Origin: Curtobacterium sp. VKM Ac-2865
GTDB lineage: Bacteria > Actinomycetota > Actinomycetes > Actinomycetales > Microbacteriaceae
Reading direction: 5' to 3'
Length of the DNA stretch: 64,000 nt
Assembly: GCF_015350905.1 (NCBI RefSeq)
Contig: NZ_JADKRZ010000003.1
Location: forward strand, 248,001 to 312,000
Part shown: in pieces, positions 1-10,157 of the stretch
How positions within the stretch are numbered: position 1 is the stretch's first letter
Layout of the letters: each line of letters starts with the position of its first letter
Position numbers and translations under genes: made by a program
Notes under the pieces: model-generated
The model's database searches: none
Told to the model about the DNA's origin: nothing
What the model saw: only the letters and a program-made list of their open reading frames with translations

Positions 1-269
1 GGTGGCGCCGGCCTGGAGGCTCGGATCGACTCCGCAGCGCTGGTTCCGCCCGCCGACTGGTCGCGACACGCCGTCGAGTGGACGCCGACCGGTCAGGAAG
101 CGTCGGTCGGCGGGCATCGGAGCGACGGTTTCCGACCGGCCGGCGGACGTGAGCGGGGTGTTGCGACCTGTCGGGCCCGGCGTTGGCGCCGAAGTCGCAC
201 TTCGTGTCGGGTCGTCGCGGGGGGAGGCGACACGGAGTGCGACCTCAGCGGGGTCTGGTGGAGCCGGGG
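1..269. other. non-coding left edge
   Basis: No convincing gene is visible here. Reading frames that cross it are Arg/Gly-rich products of high GC content without family resemblance. The only structured element is the hairpin repeat at 191-246. The copC-like gene on the minus strand ends at 270, so part of this stretch is its 3' flank. Confidence 0.5.
191..246. repeat. REP-like hairpin repeat, copy 1
   Basis: The left arm GAAGTCGCACTTCGTGTCG (191-209) pairs with CGACACGGAGTGCGACCTC (228-246), leaving two G-T-type mismatches and an 18-base loop. The same arm sequence recurs at 14620-14681, so this belongs to a dispersed palindromic family and is not just a local terminator. It lies just downstream of the copper operon and could also end its transcription. 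Confidence 0.7.
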
Positions 270-944
270 TCAGGCGTCCGGGGCGTCGGGGTCGGGGTCG
301 TCGTCGGGGGACGGGGACGGGCGGCGACGGAGCAGGAGCAGGACGGCGACGATCGCCGCGACGACGACGATGCCCCCGGCGCCGATCCAGAGGGCGTCGG
401 TCGCGGGGGAGTCGGCGTCGCCGGACGCCGTGCCCGTGGTGGTCTCCGACGACGACGAGCCCGCGCGGGCACACGTCGGCGGGGTGGTGGAACCCTTCGC
501 GGGGGTGAAGCCGGCGGGTGCCTTCCACGTGAAGGGGTACTCGTCCGACACCGTGTGGCCGTCGGCGGAGACGATCTGCCACTCCACCTGGTACTTCCCC
601 GATGCACCGAGTGCGGCGGGCGTGGTCATCGAGGGTCCGTCGATGTCGACGCAGCCGTCCTCGTAGTACTTCTTGTCAGGCCCGACGATGCGGTACGCGA
701 ACCCCGACCCGGAGCCGCCGATGTCGAGCAGCTTGTCGTTCGTCGTGATCTCGAACGCCTTGGGCAGCGCGGTCAGGGTGCCGTCGACCTTCGGCGTCGA
801 GGCGATGAGGTAGTTGTGGGCGTCGGCCGGACCCGCGAGGCCGAGGACGGCACCGCCCGCGATCGCGAGGACCGCGGCGGACGCGGCCACGAGCCTCCTG
901 GCCGTGCTGGGCCGGCGCACCGCCGGACGGGTGCCGGACGTCAC
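270..944 (-). CDS. copC: CopC domain copper-binding protein
   Basis: Exported copper-binding protein of the CopC/YcnJ-type family, 224 aa. A signal peptide ends at ADA|H, so mature CopC would begin with His43 (HNYLIAST), the N-terminal histidine of the family's Cu(II) site. The matching Asp and His sit in SADGHTVSDEY. After the beta-sandwich domain comes a Ser/Thr/Asp-rich linker and a C-terminal membrane helix (WIGAGGIVVVAAIVAVLLL) with a basic tail, so the protein is anchored with CopC outside. The GTG start overlaps the stop of the upstream ycnI gene (GTGA), which indicates translational coupling. No CopD domain is fused or adjacent within the window. Confidence 0.88.
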   Translation of the reverse strand: MTSGTRPAVRRPSTARRLVAASAAVLAIAGGAVLGLAGPADAHNYLIASTPKVDGTLTALPKAFEITTNDKLLDIGGSGSGFAYRIVGPDKKYYEDGCVDIDGPSMTTPAALGASGKYQVEWQIVSADGHTVSDEYPFTWKAPAGFTPAKGSTTPPTCARAGSSSSETTTGTASGDADSPATDALWIGAGGIVVVAAIVAVLLLLRRRPSPSPDDDPDPDAPDA

Positions 945-1687
945 TTCGTGCTGCGTCGACGGGTGGCGGCGACGGCGACGACCAGGCCGGCTGCGCCGAG
1001 CACCAGGCCACCGAGGCCGAGGAAGCGGCCGACCAGGTCGGGCTCGGAGGACGACGAGGAGGACGAGGCGGCCGGTGCCGTGGTGGCGTCGTCGTCCGTG
1101 GCGTTCGCCGCGGTCGCGTCGTCGTCACCGGAGGCGGAGGCGGTGGCTGCGGTGAGCGTGATCGACGGCGCCGGGTGCTCGGGCTCGGCCTGGCCCGCCT
1201 TCTGGGCCTGGTCCCACTCGGTCGACCCCTGCTCGCAGGTCTGCGTGACGGGGAGCGCGACCACGTCACCCGGCTTGCCGTCGGGGAGCGAGAACGACAG
1301 CGAGAAGGTGTCGCGCTCGTCGGCGGGCAGCGGGGTCTTCGCGGCGTAGGTGATGCTCGTGACCCGTTCGCCGGCGTCCTCGGCGGACTCGTCGTCGGCC
1401 GAGGCGGACGGGCTCGTGTACTTCTCGGTCGTCTTCGTGATGTCCCAGTTCGGGTTCACGGTGGGCGTGACCTCGATGATCGAGGACGGGATGTCGAACT
1501 GCAGCTTCGTGGTGGGCGAGCCGTCGCAGCCGTGCGGGACCGAGAACGTGGCGGTCGTGTAGGAGTTCGCCGCGGTCGACGTGCTCGTCGCTTCGACGTG
1601 TGCGCTGGCGGAGGCCGCCGTGCCGAGGACGATGACCGCGGCGACGCCGAGGGTCGCTGCTCCGCCGAGGGCGAGACGCTGCTGCAT
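941..1687 (-). CDS. ycnI: YcnI/DUF1775 family copper-binding protein
   Basis: Exported protein of the YcnI (DUF1775) family, 248 aa, first gene of a two-gene copper operon with copC. The signal peptide ends at ASASA|H, placing His30 at the mature N-terminus. Family members bind Cu(II) through this N-terminal His and a conserved Trp, and a candidate Trp is in NPNWDI. A Ser/Thr/Asp-rich linker leads to a C-terminal helix (LGGLVLGAAGLVVAVAA) and RRR anchor. The ATG has a good Shine-Dalgarno (GGAAGG, 6 bases upstream). A palindrome at 1711-1725 lies just upstream and is a probable operator. Role: periplasm-side copper buffering or delivery (family knowledge plus inference). Confidence 0.87.
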   Translation of the reverse strand: MQQRLALGGAATLGVAAVIVLGTAASASAHVEATSTSTAANSYTTATFSVPHGCDGSPTTKLQFDIPSSIIEVTPTVNPNWDITKTTEKYTSPSASADDESAEDAGERVTSITYAAKTPLPADERDTFSLSFSLPDGKPGDVVALPVTQTCEQGSTEWDQAQKAGQAEPEHPAPSITLTAATASASGDDDATAANATDDDATTAPAASSSSSSSEPDLVGRFLGLGGLVLGAAGLVVAVAATRRRSTK

Positions 1688-1710
1688 GGGGTTCCTTCCG
1701 GAGGGCTACT

Positions 1711-1725
1711 TCTACAAGTTGTAGA
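1711..1725. promoter_or_regulatory. palindromic operator candidate before ycnI
   Basis: TCTACAAGTTGTAGA is an inverted repeat with 7-base arms around a central G, 24 bases upstream of the ycnI start. The TACA...TGTA half-sites resemble those of BlaI/MecI/CopY-type winged-helix repressors. No such regulator gene is in the window, so the binder is unknown. Confidence 0.6.
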
Positions 1726-1887
1726 GACGACGTCATCACCGTAGCAGGACCGCACGCCCTGGGCGAACGCGCCCGTGGAAACGCGCTCGGGGTCGCCGGG
1801 AGTGTCGTTGGATGCGGTTAGGCTCGTCATCACGACGACCTCGTGCTCACGAGCAGTGCTGCACGTCAACCAGGGGAAGGCTCGCGC

Positions 1888-3168
1888 ATGGCACGCATCG
1901 GAGAGAGCGCCGATCTCCTCAAGTGCTCCTTCTGTGGCAAGAGCCAGAAGCAGGTACAGCAGCTCATCGCCGGTCCCGGCGTGTACATCTGCGACGAGTG
2001 CGTCGAGCTGTGCAACGAGATCATCGAGGAACGCCTGGCCGAGGCCAGCGACGAGTCCGGCACGGGGGAGTTCGAGCTCCCCAAGCCGCGCGAGATCTTC
2101 GACTTCCTGCAGGAGTACGTCATCGGGCAGGACCCCGCCAAGCGGGCACTGTCCGTCGCCGTCTACAACCACTACAAGCGCATCCGGGCCCAGGGGCAGA
2201 TCACCGCCGCCGAGGACCGCGACGACGTCGAGATCGCCAAGTCGAACATCCTGCTCATCGGCCCGACCGGCTGCGGCAAGACTTACCTGGCGCAGACCCT
2301 CGCCAAGCGCCTCAACGTGCCGTTCGCTGTCGCCGACGCCACCGCGCTGACCGAGGCCGGCTACGTCGGGGAGGACGTCGAGAACATCCTCCTCAAGCTC
2401 ATCCAGGCGGCTGACTACGACGTCAAGCGCGCTGAGACGGGCATCATCTACATCGACGAGGTCGACAAGATCGCGCGGAAGGCCGAGAACCCCTCGATCA
2501 CGCGTGACGTCTCCGGTGAGGGCGTCCAGCAGGCCCTGCTCAAGATCCTCGAGGGCACGGTCGCCTCGGTCCCGCCGCAGGGTGGCCGGAAGCACCCGCA
2601 CCAGGAGTTCATCCAGATCGACACGACGAACGTGCTTTTCATCGTGGCGGGCGCCTTCGCGGGGCTCGAGGAGATCGTGTCCTCGCGCGTCGGCAAGAAG
2701 GGCATCGGCTTCGGCGCGCAGCTGCACAGCTCGCTCGACCACCAGGACCTCTACTCCGAGGTCCTGCCCGAGGACCTCCACAAGTTCGGCCTGATCCCCG
2801 AGTTCATCGGTCGTCTGCCCGTCGTCACGACGGTGTCGCAGCTCGACCAGGTCGCGCTCATGGAGATCCTGACGAAGCCGAAGAACGCCCTGGTCCGGCA
2901 GTACCAGCGCATGTTCCAGATCGACGGCGTCGAGCTCGAGTTCGACCAGGGCGCGCTCGAGGCCATCGCCGACCTCGCCGTGCTCCGGCAGACCGGCGCC
3001 CGCGGGCTCCGCGCGATCATGGAAGAGGTGCTCGGGCCGATCATGTTCGAGGTCCCGTCCGACGACGACGTCGCCCGCGTGGTCGTCACCCGTGAGTCCG
3101 TCCTCGAGAACGCCGCGCCGACGATCGTGCCGCGCGCGCGGGCCAAGCGCATCGAGAAGTCCGCGTAG
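1888..3168 (+). CDS. clpX: ATP-dependent Clp protease ATP-binding subunit ClpX
   Basis: AAA+ unfoldase that feeds substrates to ClpP, 426 aa, the usual family length. The N-terminal zinc-binding domain has Cys13, Cys16, Cys35 and Cys38 (CSFC...CDEC). Walker A is [12 protein letters not shown] and Walker B is [10 protein letters not shown], followed by the RNVLFI-type sensor region and the VGKKGIGFG segment characteristic of ClpX. The ATG at 1888 ([13 protein letters not shown]) is chosen over an upstream in-frame start because GGGGAAGG sits 7 bases before it and the family begins here. No clpP lies beside it. It is transcribed away from ycnI and ends in a strong terminator. Confidence 0.97.
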   Translation: MARIGESADLLKCSFCGKSQKQVQQLIAGPGVYICDECVELCNEIIEERLAEASDESGTGEFELPKPREIFDFLQEYVIGQDPAKRALSVAVYNHYKRIRAQGQITAAEDRDDVEIAKSNILLIGPTGCGKTYLAQTLAKRLNVPFAVADATALTEAGYVGEDVENILLKLIQAADYDVKRAETGIIYIDEVDKIARKAENPSITRDVSGEGVQQALLKILEGTVASVPPQGGRKHPHQEFIQIDTTNVLFIVAGAFAGLEEIVSSRVGKKGIGFGAQLHSSLDHQDLYSEVLPEDLHKFGLIPEFIGRLPVVTTVSQLDQVALMEILTKPKNALVRQYQRMFQIDGVELEFDQGALEAIADLAVLRQTGARGLRAIMEEVLGPIMFEVPSDDDVARVVVTRESVLENAAPTIVPRARAKRIEKSA

Positions 3169-3178
3169 TCGTCCCAGC

Positions 3179-3215
3179 CGAAGGGCCCCGCACCGAGTCG
3201 GTGCGGGGCCCTTCG
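3179..3215. terminator. clpX terminator
   Basis: A perfect 16-bp GC-rich stem (CGAAGGGCCCCGCACC pairing 3200-3215) with loop GAGTC lies 10 bases after the clpX stop. It separates clpX from the convergent M3 peptidase gene and can act on both strands. Confidence 0.85.
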
Positions 3216-3261
3216 TCGGTCCTGAGGCCGCAGGCCGTTCGGCCCGCCTGACTGGCCTGGG

Positions 3262-5286
3262 TTACTCGAGCCCGCGGCGGCGGAGCAGCGGTCCGACCTC
3301 GGCGTCGCGGCCGCGGAACTCGCGGAAGGCCTCGATCGGGTCCTTCGACCCGCCCACGCCGAGCAGCATCGTGGCGAACCGGCGACCAGCAGCGCGGTCG
3401 AGCCCGCCGTGGTCGCGGAACCACTCCACCGTGTCGGCGTCGAGCACCTCGCTCCAGATGTACCCGTAGTACCCGGCGTCGTACCCGCCCGAGAACGTGT
3501 GCGCGAAGTAGGTCGACGAGTAGCGCGGGGGAACCGCGGCGACGTCGATGCCGGCGTCGGCGAGGGCCTGGCGCTCGAAGGCCTCGACGTCGGTGACGGC
3601 GGCGGCCTCGGCGGCGGAGAGCCGGTGCCACGCCTGGTCGAGCAGTGCGGCGGCGAGGTACTCGGTGGTGGAGAAGCCCTCGTTGAAGCCCGCGGAGTCG
3701 CTCAGGCCCAGGACCAGCTCGGGCGGCATCGACTCCCCGGTCTCGTGGTGCTTGGCGTAGTTCGCCAGGACCTCGGGCCAGGACACCCACATCTCGTTCA
3801 CCTGGCTCGGGAACTCGACGAAGTCGCGCTCGACGTTCGTGCCCGAGAACCGCGGGTACGTCGTCCGGGCGATCAGCCCGTGCAGCGCGTGGCCGAACTC
3901 GTGGAAGAGCGTCTCGACCTCGTCCTGGATCAGGAGCGTCGGGGACCCCGCAGCGGGCTTCGCGACGTTGAGGTTGTTCACGACGACCGGCAGCGTGCCG
4001 AACAGCGCGGACTGCTCGACGACGGGGTGCATCCACGCGCCGCCCCGCTTGCCGTCCCGCGTGTACAGGTCGAGCAGGTACAGGCCGACGGGGGCGTCGT
4101 CCTCGTCGGTGACCTCGAACACGCGGACGTCGGCGTTGTAGCCGTGCAGGTCGGGCCGCTCGGCGAACTTCAGCCCGTACAGGGCGGTGGCGGCGAAGAA
4201 CACGCCGTCGCGGAGCACGCGGTCCGCCTCGAGGTACGGGCGCATCGCGGTGCTGTCGGCGGCGAACTGCTCTCCGCGCAGGATCTCGGTCGCGTAGGCC
4301 CAGTCCCAGGCCTCGACGTCGAAGCCGACGGTGCGCGAGCGGACGGCGCGCTCGTCGTCGGCGTTCGCGGCGGCGGCCCCGACGAGGGACGACAGGAGCC
4401 CGTCGACGGCCTCGGGAGTGCCGGCCGTCTCGTCGGCGGTGACGACGGCCGCGTGGTTCGGGAAGCCGAGGAGCTCGGCCCGCTCGGCTCGGAGCCGGAC
4501 GATGCGGAGCAGGACGTCGCGGTTGTCGTGCGCGTTGCCCTGGCGTCCGCGCGAGAGCGACGCCCGCATGACCCGCTCGCGCAGGTCGCGGTCGGCGAGG
4601 GACGCCAGCCACGGGTGCCCGGTGTAGAGCGGCAGCGTGATGAGCCAGCCGTCGAGCCCGCGGTCGGCGGCGGCACCGGCGGCGGCCGACTTCGCGCCGT
4701 CGTCGAGGCCGATCAGCGACGCCTCGTCCGTGACGTGCACGGCGAGGTCGTTCGTGTCCTCGAGTAGGTTCCGCTCGAACGTGGTGGTGAGCGTCGAGAG
4801 CTCCTGGTTCATCGCGGTGAGGCGTTCCTTGCCGGCGTCGTCGAGCCCGGCGCCCGCCAGGGTCATCTCCGTCGCGGTGCGCTGGACCAGGCGCAGGTCC
4901 TCGCCCTCGAGACCAGCGGCCTCGGCACCGTCGAGCACGGCCCGGACGCGGTCGTACAGACGTGAGTCCAGGGTGATGGCGTCACGGTGTGCGGCGAGGA
5001 GCGGCGAGACCTCGGCCTCCAGGTCGTGCAGCTCGGGGGAGGAGTCCGCCGAGCTCAGCGTGAAGAAGACGGCGGAGACCCGAGCGAGCAGCTGCCCGCT
5101 GCGCTCCAGGGCAACGAGTGTGTTCTCGAGCGTCGGGGCGTCCGGGTTCGTCGCGATCGCCTCCACCTCGGCCCGCTGCTCGGCCATGCCGGCGTCGAAC
5201 GCCGGGCGGTGGTGCTCCAGCCGGACCTCCTCGAACGGCGGGAGGGCGTAGGGGAGGGTGCTCGGTGCGTCGAACGGCGTCGTCAT
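3262..5286 (-). CDS. M3 family metallopeptidase (oligopeptidase / peptidyl-dipeptidase)
   Basis: Cytosolic zinc oligopeptidase of family M3 (Dcp/PrlC/thimet group), 674 aa, full length. The zinc motif HEFGHALHGL begins at His462, with Glu463 as catalytic base and His466 as second ligand; the third ligand Glu lies downstream in the EFPSQVNEMW region. The N-terminal segment (LPPFEEVRLEHHRPAFDAGM) is typical of Dcp-like members. No signal peptide is present, so it probably degrades short peptides in the cytoplasm, a plausible downstream partner of ClpX-type proteolysis. A TAGGGT -10 hexamer ends 6 bases before the ATG, which suggests a leaderless transcript. Confidence 0.93.
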   Translation of the reverse strand: MTTPFDAPSTLPYALPPFEEVRLEHHRPAFDAGMAEQRAEVEAIATNPDAPTLENTLVALERSGQLLARVSAVFFTLSSADSSPELHDLEAEVSPLLAAHRDAITLDSRLYDRVRAVLDGAEAAGLEGEDLRLVQRTATEMTLAGAGLDDAGKERLTAMNQELSTLTTTFERNLLEDTNDLAVHVTDEASLIGLDDGAKSAAAGAAADRGLDGWLITLPLYTGHPWLASLADRDLRERVMRASLSRGRQGNAHDNRDVLLRIVRLRAERAELLGFPNHAAVVTADETAGTPEAVDGLLSSLVGAAAANADDERAVRSRTVGFDVEAWDWAYATEILRGEQFAADSTAMRPYLEADRVLRDGVFFAATALYGLKFAERPDLHGYNADVRVFEVTDEDDAPVGLYLLDLYTRDGKRGGAWMHPVVEQSALFGTLPVVVNNLNVAKPAAGSPTLLIQDEVETLFHEFGHALHGLIARTTYPRFSGTNVERDFVEFPSQVNEMWVSWPEVLANYAKHHETGESMPPELVLGLSDSAGFNEGFSTTEYLAAALLDQAWHRLSAAEAAAVTDVEAFERQALADAGIDVAAVPPRYSSTYFAHTFSGGYDAGYYGYIWSEVLDADTVEWFRDHGGLDRAAGRRFATMLLGVGGSKDPIEAFREFRGRDAEVGPLLRRRGLE

Positions 5287-5292
5287 CGCTCC

Positions 5293-5298
5293 ACCCTA
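5293..5298 (-). promoter_or_regulatory. -10 hexamer of the M3 peptidase gene (leaderless)
   Basis: TAGGGT on the minus strand is followed by exactly 6 bases and then the ATG at 5286. Transcription would start at or next to the initiation codon. Confidence 0.5.
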
Positions 5299-5343
5299 CG
5301 GGTGCGCACGGCGCGGACTCGGAGGACCGCGCAAGCGCCGACG

Positions 5344-5931
5344 TCAGCGCGTCGTGGCGTCGATCAACGTCGCCGCAGCGAGCCGGGCGTGCCGGGCGGG
5401 CGCCGTGTCCCCGGCGATCGCGGCGGTGGTCTGCGCTCCCTCGGCCAGGAGCGCCAGCTGCGCAGCCAGCTCCTCGGCTCGCGCGGCGTCGGGGACGGCC
5501 TGCAGCGTCAGCCCCTCGACGTAGCGCTGGAAGGAGTCCTTGTGCGCACGCGCGATCTCGGCCACGGCGGGTGAGGTCGCGCCGAGCTCCCCGAAGGCGT
5601 TGATGAAGCCGCAGCCGCGGAAGGTGTCGTCGCCGAACCACGTCTCGAGGAAGTCGTACATCGCCAGGAGCTTGTCCCGGGGGGTCGTGGCGGCGTCGAC
5701 CGACTGGCCGATCCCGCGTTCCCAGTAGTCGTGCCGTCCGGCGAGGACCGCGGCGATGAGCTGCTCCTTGCCCGGGAAGGCGGCGTAGAGCTTCTTCAGG
5801 GAGACGCCGGCCGCGGTGCGGATCTGGTCCATTCCCACGGACTGGATGCCGCGCGTGTAGAAGAGCTCGTCCGCGACGGCGGTGATGTGCGCGCGGACGT
5901 CCGGATCGACGGTGTTCGTCGTCGCTGCCAT
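5344..5931 (-). CDS. TetR family transcriptional regulator
   Basis: One-component repressor, 195 aa. The N-terminal helix-turn-helix is clear (ITAVADELFYTRGI, then MDQIRTAAGVSLKKLYAAF PGKEQL); the C-terminal part is an effector-binding helical domain (YDFLETWFGDDTFRGCGFINAF). It is divergent from the alpha/beta hydrolase at 6071. The intergenic region holds two copies of a GAACG-N2-CGTTC palindrome, placed so that the repressor should control both the hydrolase and itself. A GGAGAGG Shine-Dalgarno precedes the ATG. The inducer is unknown. Confidence 0.9.
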   Translation of the reverse strand: MAATTNTVDPDVRAHITAVADELFYTRGIQSVGMDQIRTAAGVSLKKLYAAFPGKEQLIAAVLAGRHDYWERGIGQSVDAATTPRDKLLAMYDFLETWFGDDTFRGCGFINAFGELGATSPAVAEIARAHKDSFQRYVEGLTLQAVPDAARAEELAAQLALLAEGAQTTAAIAGDTAPARHARLAAATLIDATTR

Positions 5932-5969
5932 GGTCCGTACCTCTCCGCGGGCTGTTCGCCCATTGCCCC

Positions 5970-6910
<941 letters not shown>

Positions 6911-6931
6911 CCCGAGCAGGACAGCACGACA

Positions 6932-6969
6932 GACGGGACCCCGGGGCACGAACACCCCGGGGTCCCGTC
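6932..6969. terminator. bidirectional terminator
   Basis: A perfect 15-bp stem (GACGGGACCCCGGGG with its complement at 6955-6969) and an 8-base loop sit between the hydrolase gene and the convergent small gene ending at 6971. Confidence 0.85.
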
Positions 6970-6970
6970 G

Positions 6971-7222
6971 TCAGTCCTCTTCCGCCGCGTCGTCCGGGTT
7001 CGTCACCTGGGCCCGGCCGGCGTCGTCGAGGTGGATCGAAGTGCCGTCGTCGAGCGTGACGATGGGCTTGCCCTCGAGGAACGTCAACGTCCACCCCCAC
7101 GTCGACACGTCGACGGACGCCGCCGCGAGCTCGTCCTCGACCCCTCGTACGGCGACGACGAGCGCCTCCGCCAGTCGCGCGGGTGGCTGCCCACCCACGC
7201 TCCATCGCGTTCCCAACTGCAT
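6971..7222 (-). CDS. small conserved hypothetical protein
   Basis: An 83-aa acidic soluble protein (MQLGTRWSVGGQPPARLAEA to NPDDAAEED) with no signal peptide or membrane helix. A strong AGGAGG Shine-Dalgarno 7 bases before the ATG supports it as a real gene. It follows valS on the same strand after 47 bases and probably shares its transcript. The centre (WGWTLTFLEGKPIVTLDDG) reads like a small beta-rich fold. I do not recognise a function. Confidence 0.75.
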   Translation of the reverse strand: MQLGTRWSVGGQPPARLAEALVVAVRGVEDELAAASVDVSTWGWTLTFLEGKPIVTLDDGTSIHLDDAGRAQVTNPDDAAEED

Positions 7223-7269
7223 CCGAGCCTCCTGGCTGTGGTGTCCGTGACCGTCCGTCGGGCCGCAGC

Positions 7270-9864
7270 CTAGGCGGGCTGCTCGGCCAGCTCGATCTCG
7301 ATGACCGCGAGCTCCGGGCCGTCCACGAAGGACAGGTCCTGGATGCGACCGACGGCCGCCAGGTCCACGGCCGCACGCTCGACGAGCGCACGCGTCGACG
7401 CGGGAGCCGCCACGACGGCGCGGGTCACGGGCGTCTTCTGGGACGCCTTGGCGGACGTCTTCGCACCGCGGATGCCGATGAGCGCCTGCCCGACGGCGGC
7501 GAGCAGCCCGGTCTCGGCCGCGTCGACCGGCAGGTCGTCGGCGGTCGGCCAGGAGGCCCGGTGCACGCTGGTGTCGTGGGTCCAGGCCCACACTTCCTCC
7601 GTCGCGAACGGGAGGAACGGTGCCAGCAGTCGGAGCAGCACGTCGATCGCGGAGCGCAGCGCCAGGACGGCGCTCGCCTGCGTCTCGTGGGTCGCGTCCG
7701 GTGCGGTGCCGTAGGCGCGCTCCTTCACGAGCTCGAGGTAGTCGTCGCAGAAGGTCCAGAAGAACCGCTCCGTGACCTCGAGCGCGCGGGCGTGGTCGAA
7801 GCTCTCGAAGGCCGTGGTGGCCTGCTCGAGGGTGCTGCGGAGCGCGGCGAGCATGTCGACGTCGAGTGCCTCGGTGACGCTGGTGGCGCCGGTGGGCAGC
7901 TCGAAGCCGTAGACGAACTTGGCCGCGTTGAGCACCTTGATCGCCAGACGGCGACCGACCTTGATCTGCTTCGGGTTCTGCGGGTCGAAGGCCGCGTCGG
8001 TGCCGAGCTTGGACGAGGCAGCCCAGTAGCGGACCGCGTCGGCGCCGTGCTGCTCGAGCACGGCCATCGGCGTGACGACGTTGCCCTTCGACTTCGACAT
8101 CTTCTTGCGGTCGGGGTCCACGATGAAGCCCGAGATCGAGGCGTTCTTCCACGGCACCACGTCCGCTTCGAGCTGGCTGCGGAGCACGGTCGTGAAGAGC
8201 CACGTCCGGATGATGTCCTGGGCCTGCGGACGGACGTCGTACGGGTACACCAGGTCGTAGAGCGCCGGGTCGGTCTCCCACTTGCCCGCGAGCTGCGGGG
8301 TCAGGGACGACGTCGCCCAGGTGTCCATGACGTCCACCTCGCCGACGAAGCCGTTCGGCATGCCGCGCTGGTCGGACTGGTACCCGGGCGCCGGCTCGGA
8401 GGACGGGTCGACGGGCAGCTGAGCCTCGGTCGGGACGATCGGCTGGTCGTACACCGGGTTGCCGTCGGCGTCGAGCGGGTACCACACCGGGATCGGCACG
8501 CCGAAGAAGCGCTGGCGGGAGATGAGCCAGTCGCCGGACAGGCCGCCGACCCAGTTGTCGTAGCGGACGCGCATGAAGTCCGGGTGGAACGCGATCTCCT
8601 CGCCGCGGGCGCGGAGCTTCGCCTTGAGGTCTTCGTCCCGTGCGCCGTTGACGATGTACCACTGGCGCGTGGAGACGATCTCGAGCGGCTTGTCGCCCTT
8701 CTCGAAGAACTTCACCGGGTGGTTGATGGTCTTGATGTCCCCGACCAGGTCGCCGGAGGCGGTGAGCGCGTCCACGACGACCTTCTTGGCGGAGAACACG
8801 GTCTTGCCGGCGAGCTCGGCGTAGAGCTCCTGGCCCTGCTCGGACTCGATCCAGGCGGGCTGCTCGGAGCGGACGCGGCCGTCGAAGCCGATCACCGCGC
8901 GGTTCGGCAGCTGCAGCTCGCGCCACCAGACCACGTCGGTGGTGTCACCGAACGTGCAGACCATGGCGATGCCGGCACCCTTGTCCTTCTGCGCGAGGTG
9001 GTGAGCGAGCACCGGCACCTCGACGTCGAACAGGGGGGAGCGGACCGTCGTGCCGAAGAGGTCCTGGAAGCGCTCGTCGTCCGGGTGCGCGACGAGGGCG
9101 ACGCACGCGGGGAGCAGCTCGGGGCGGGTGGTCTGGATGACGATGTCCCCGGAGCCGTCCGACTTGTGGAACGCGATGCCGTGGTACGCGCCGGGCATCT
9201 CCTTGTCCTCGAGCTCGGCCTGGGCCACGGCGGTGCGGAAGGTCACGTCCCAGAGCGTCGGGGCGTCGGCCTGGTAGGCCTCGCCGCGCTCGAGGTTGCG
9301 GAGGAAGGCACGCTGCGCGCTCGCGCGGGAGGTCTCGTCGATCGTGCGGTACGACTGCGTCCAGTCGACCGACAGCCCGAGGGTGCGGAAGAGCTCCTCG
9401 AACTGTTGCTCGTCCTGCACGGTGAGCTGGTCGCAGAGCTCGATGAAGTTGCGGCGGGAGATCGGCAGCTGGTCGGCCGCCTTGCTCGACTTGCCGTCAC
9501 CGCCCTCGAACGGCGGGGTGAAGTCGGGGTCGTAGGGGAGCGACGGGTCGCAGCGGACGCCGTAGTAGTTCTGCACGCGACGCTCGGTGGGGAGACCGTT
9601 GTCGTCCCAGCCCATCGGGTAGAAGACGTGCTTGCCGCGCATCCGCTCGAACCGGGCCTTGAGGTCGGTGTGCGTGTACGAGAACACGTGGCCGATGTGC
9701 AGCGAGCCGGAGGCGGTCGGCGGCGGGGTGTCGATCGAGTACACGGCGTCGCGGTGCCCGGCGGCGTCGCGGTCGAAGCGGTAGGTGCCGTCCTGGTCCC
9801 AGACCGGTCCCCAGACCTGCTCGAGTCCGTCCACCGTGGGCTTGTCGGGCATGGGCTTGGTCAT
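7270..9864 (-). CDS. valS: valine--tRNA ligase
   Basis: Class I aminoacyl-tRNA synthetase charging tRNA-Val, 864 aa. The HIGH motif (SLHIGHV) is at about residues 54-60 and the KMSKSK motif near residue 590. The CP1 editing domain and C-terminal anticodon-binding domain follow the expected order. The TERRVQNYYGVRCDP insert after the HIGH region is typical of the 'type 2' ValRS found in actinobacteria. The ATG at 9864 (MTKPMPDKPTVDGL) is preferred over longer in-frame readings because the family begins here and an AAAGG sequence precedes it. No T-box signature is seen in its upstream region, unlike ileS in this window. Confidence 0.96.
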   Translation of the reverse strand: MTKPMPDKPTVDGLEQVWGPVWDQDGTYRFDRDAAGHRDAVYSIDTPPPTASGSLHIGHVFSYTHTDLKARFERMRGKHVFYPMGWDDNGLPTERRVQNYYGVRCDPSLPYDPDFTPPFEGGDGKSSKAADQLPISRRNFIELCDQLTVQDEQQFEELFRTLGLSVDWTQSYRTIDETSRASAQRAFLRNLERGEAYQADAPTLWDVTFRTAVAQAELEDKEMPGAYHGIAFHKSDGSGDIVIQTTRPELLPACVALVAHPDDERFQDLFGTTVRSPLFDVEVPVLAHHLAQKDKGAGIAMVCTFGDTTDVVWWRELQLPNRAVIGFDGRVRSEQPAWIESEQGQELYAELAGKTVFSAKKVVVDALTASGDLVGDIKTINHPVKFFEKGDKPLEIVSTRQWYIVNGARDEDLKAKLRARGEEIAFHPDFMRVRYDNWVGGLSGDWLISRQRFFGVPIPVWYPLDADGNPVYDQPIVPTEAQLPVDPSSEPAPGYQSDQRGMPNGFVGEVDVMDTWATSSLTPQLAGKWETDPALYDLVYPYDVRPQAQDIIRTWLFTTVLRSQLEADVVPWKNASISGFIVDPDRKKMSKSKGNVVTPMAVLEQHGADAVRYWAASSKLGTDAAFDPQNPKQIKVGRRLAIKVLNAAKFVYGFELPTGATSVTEALDVDMLAALRSTLEQATTAFESFDHARALEVTERFFWTFCDDYLELVKERAYGTAPDATHETQASAVLALRSAIDVLLRLLAPFLPFATEEVWAWTHDTSVHRASWPTADDLPVDAAETGLLAAVGQALIGIRGAKTSAKASQKTPVTRAVVAAPASTRALVERAAVDLAAVGRIQDLSFVDGPELAVIEIELAEQPA

Positions 9865-10157
9865 GGCTGCGCCTTTCGATCGGTATGTGCGGCACCGAGT
9901 CCGTGATGAGGTGCCTGAGTGTCCCGCGTGACGCGGTGGTCCCACGCGTGACGCGGGCTCCCGAGTCCGTGCGGGTCGGTCAATGCTACCGGCCGTCGCC
10001 ACCGCGTCACGAGCCGGTAGCACACCCTCGTTTCGGGTCTGCCCGGAAAGCTGGTAGTCTTCCGGGGTTTGTCCGGCGAGCGCGGAGCTCGCAAGTGCTG
10101 CACCGTTGCCGTCCCGCCGGACGCCCGAAGGACGCACAGCACACCGGAGGAACGAAC
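9865..10157. other. divergent valS / MFS intergenic region
   Basis: This 293-base region holds two copies of CGCGTGACGCGG (near 9926 and 9945), a 9-bp hairpin GCTACCGGC/GCCGGTAGC (9985-9993 with 10013-10021), and a smaller GCGAGC/GCTCGC hairpin near 10076-10092. A TAGTCT element near 10050 is a possible -10 for the MFS gene. No T-box, tRNA or small gene is evident. The hairpins may form part of the valS leader. Confidence 0.45.

Noticed and set aside
2..508. Open frame on the plus strand at the left edge
   Set aside because: It runs antisense to the copC-like gene, is extremely Arg-rich and passes through the hairpin repeat; nothing supports translation.
9865..10157. T-box riboswitch for valS
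   Set aside because: The minus strand upstream of valS lacks the GGTGGTACCGCG core and a convincing antiterminator, in contrast to ileS.
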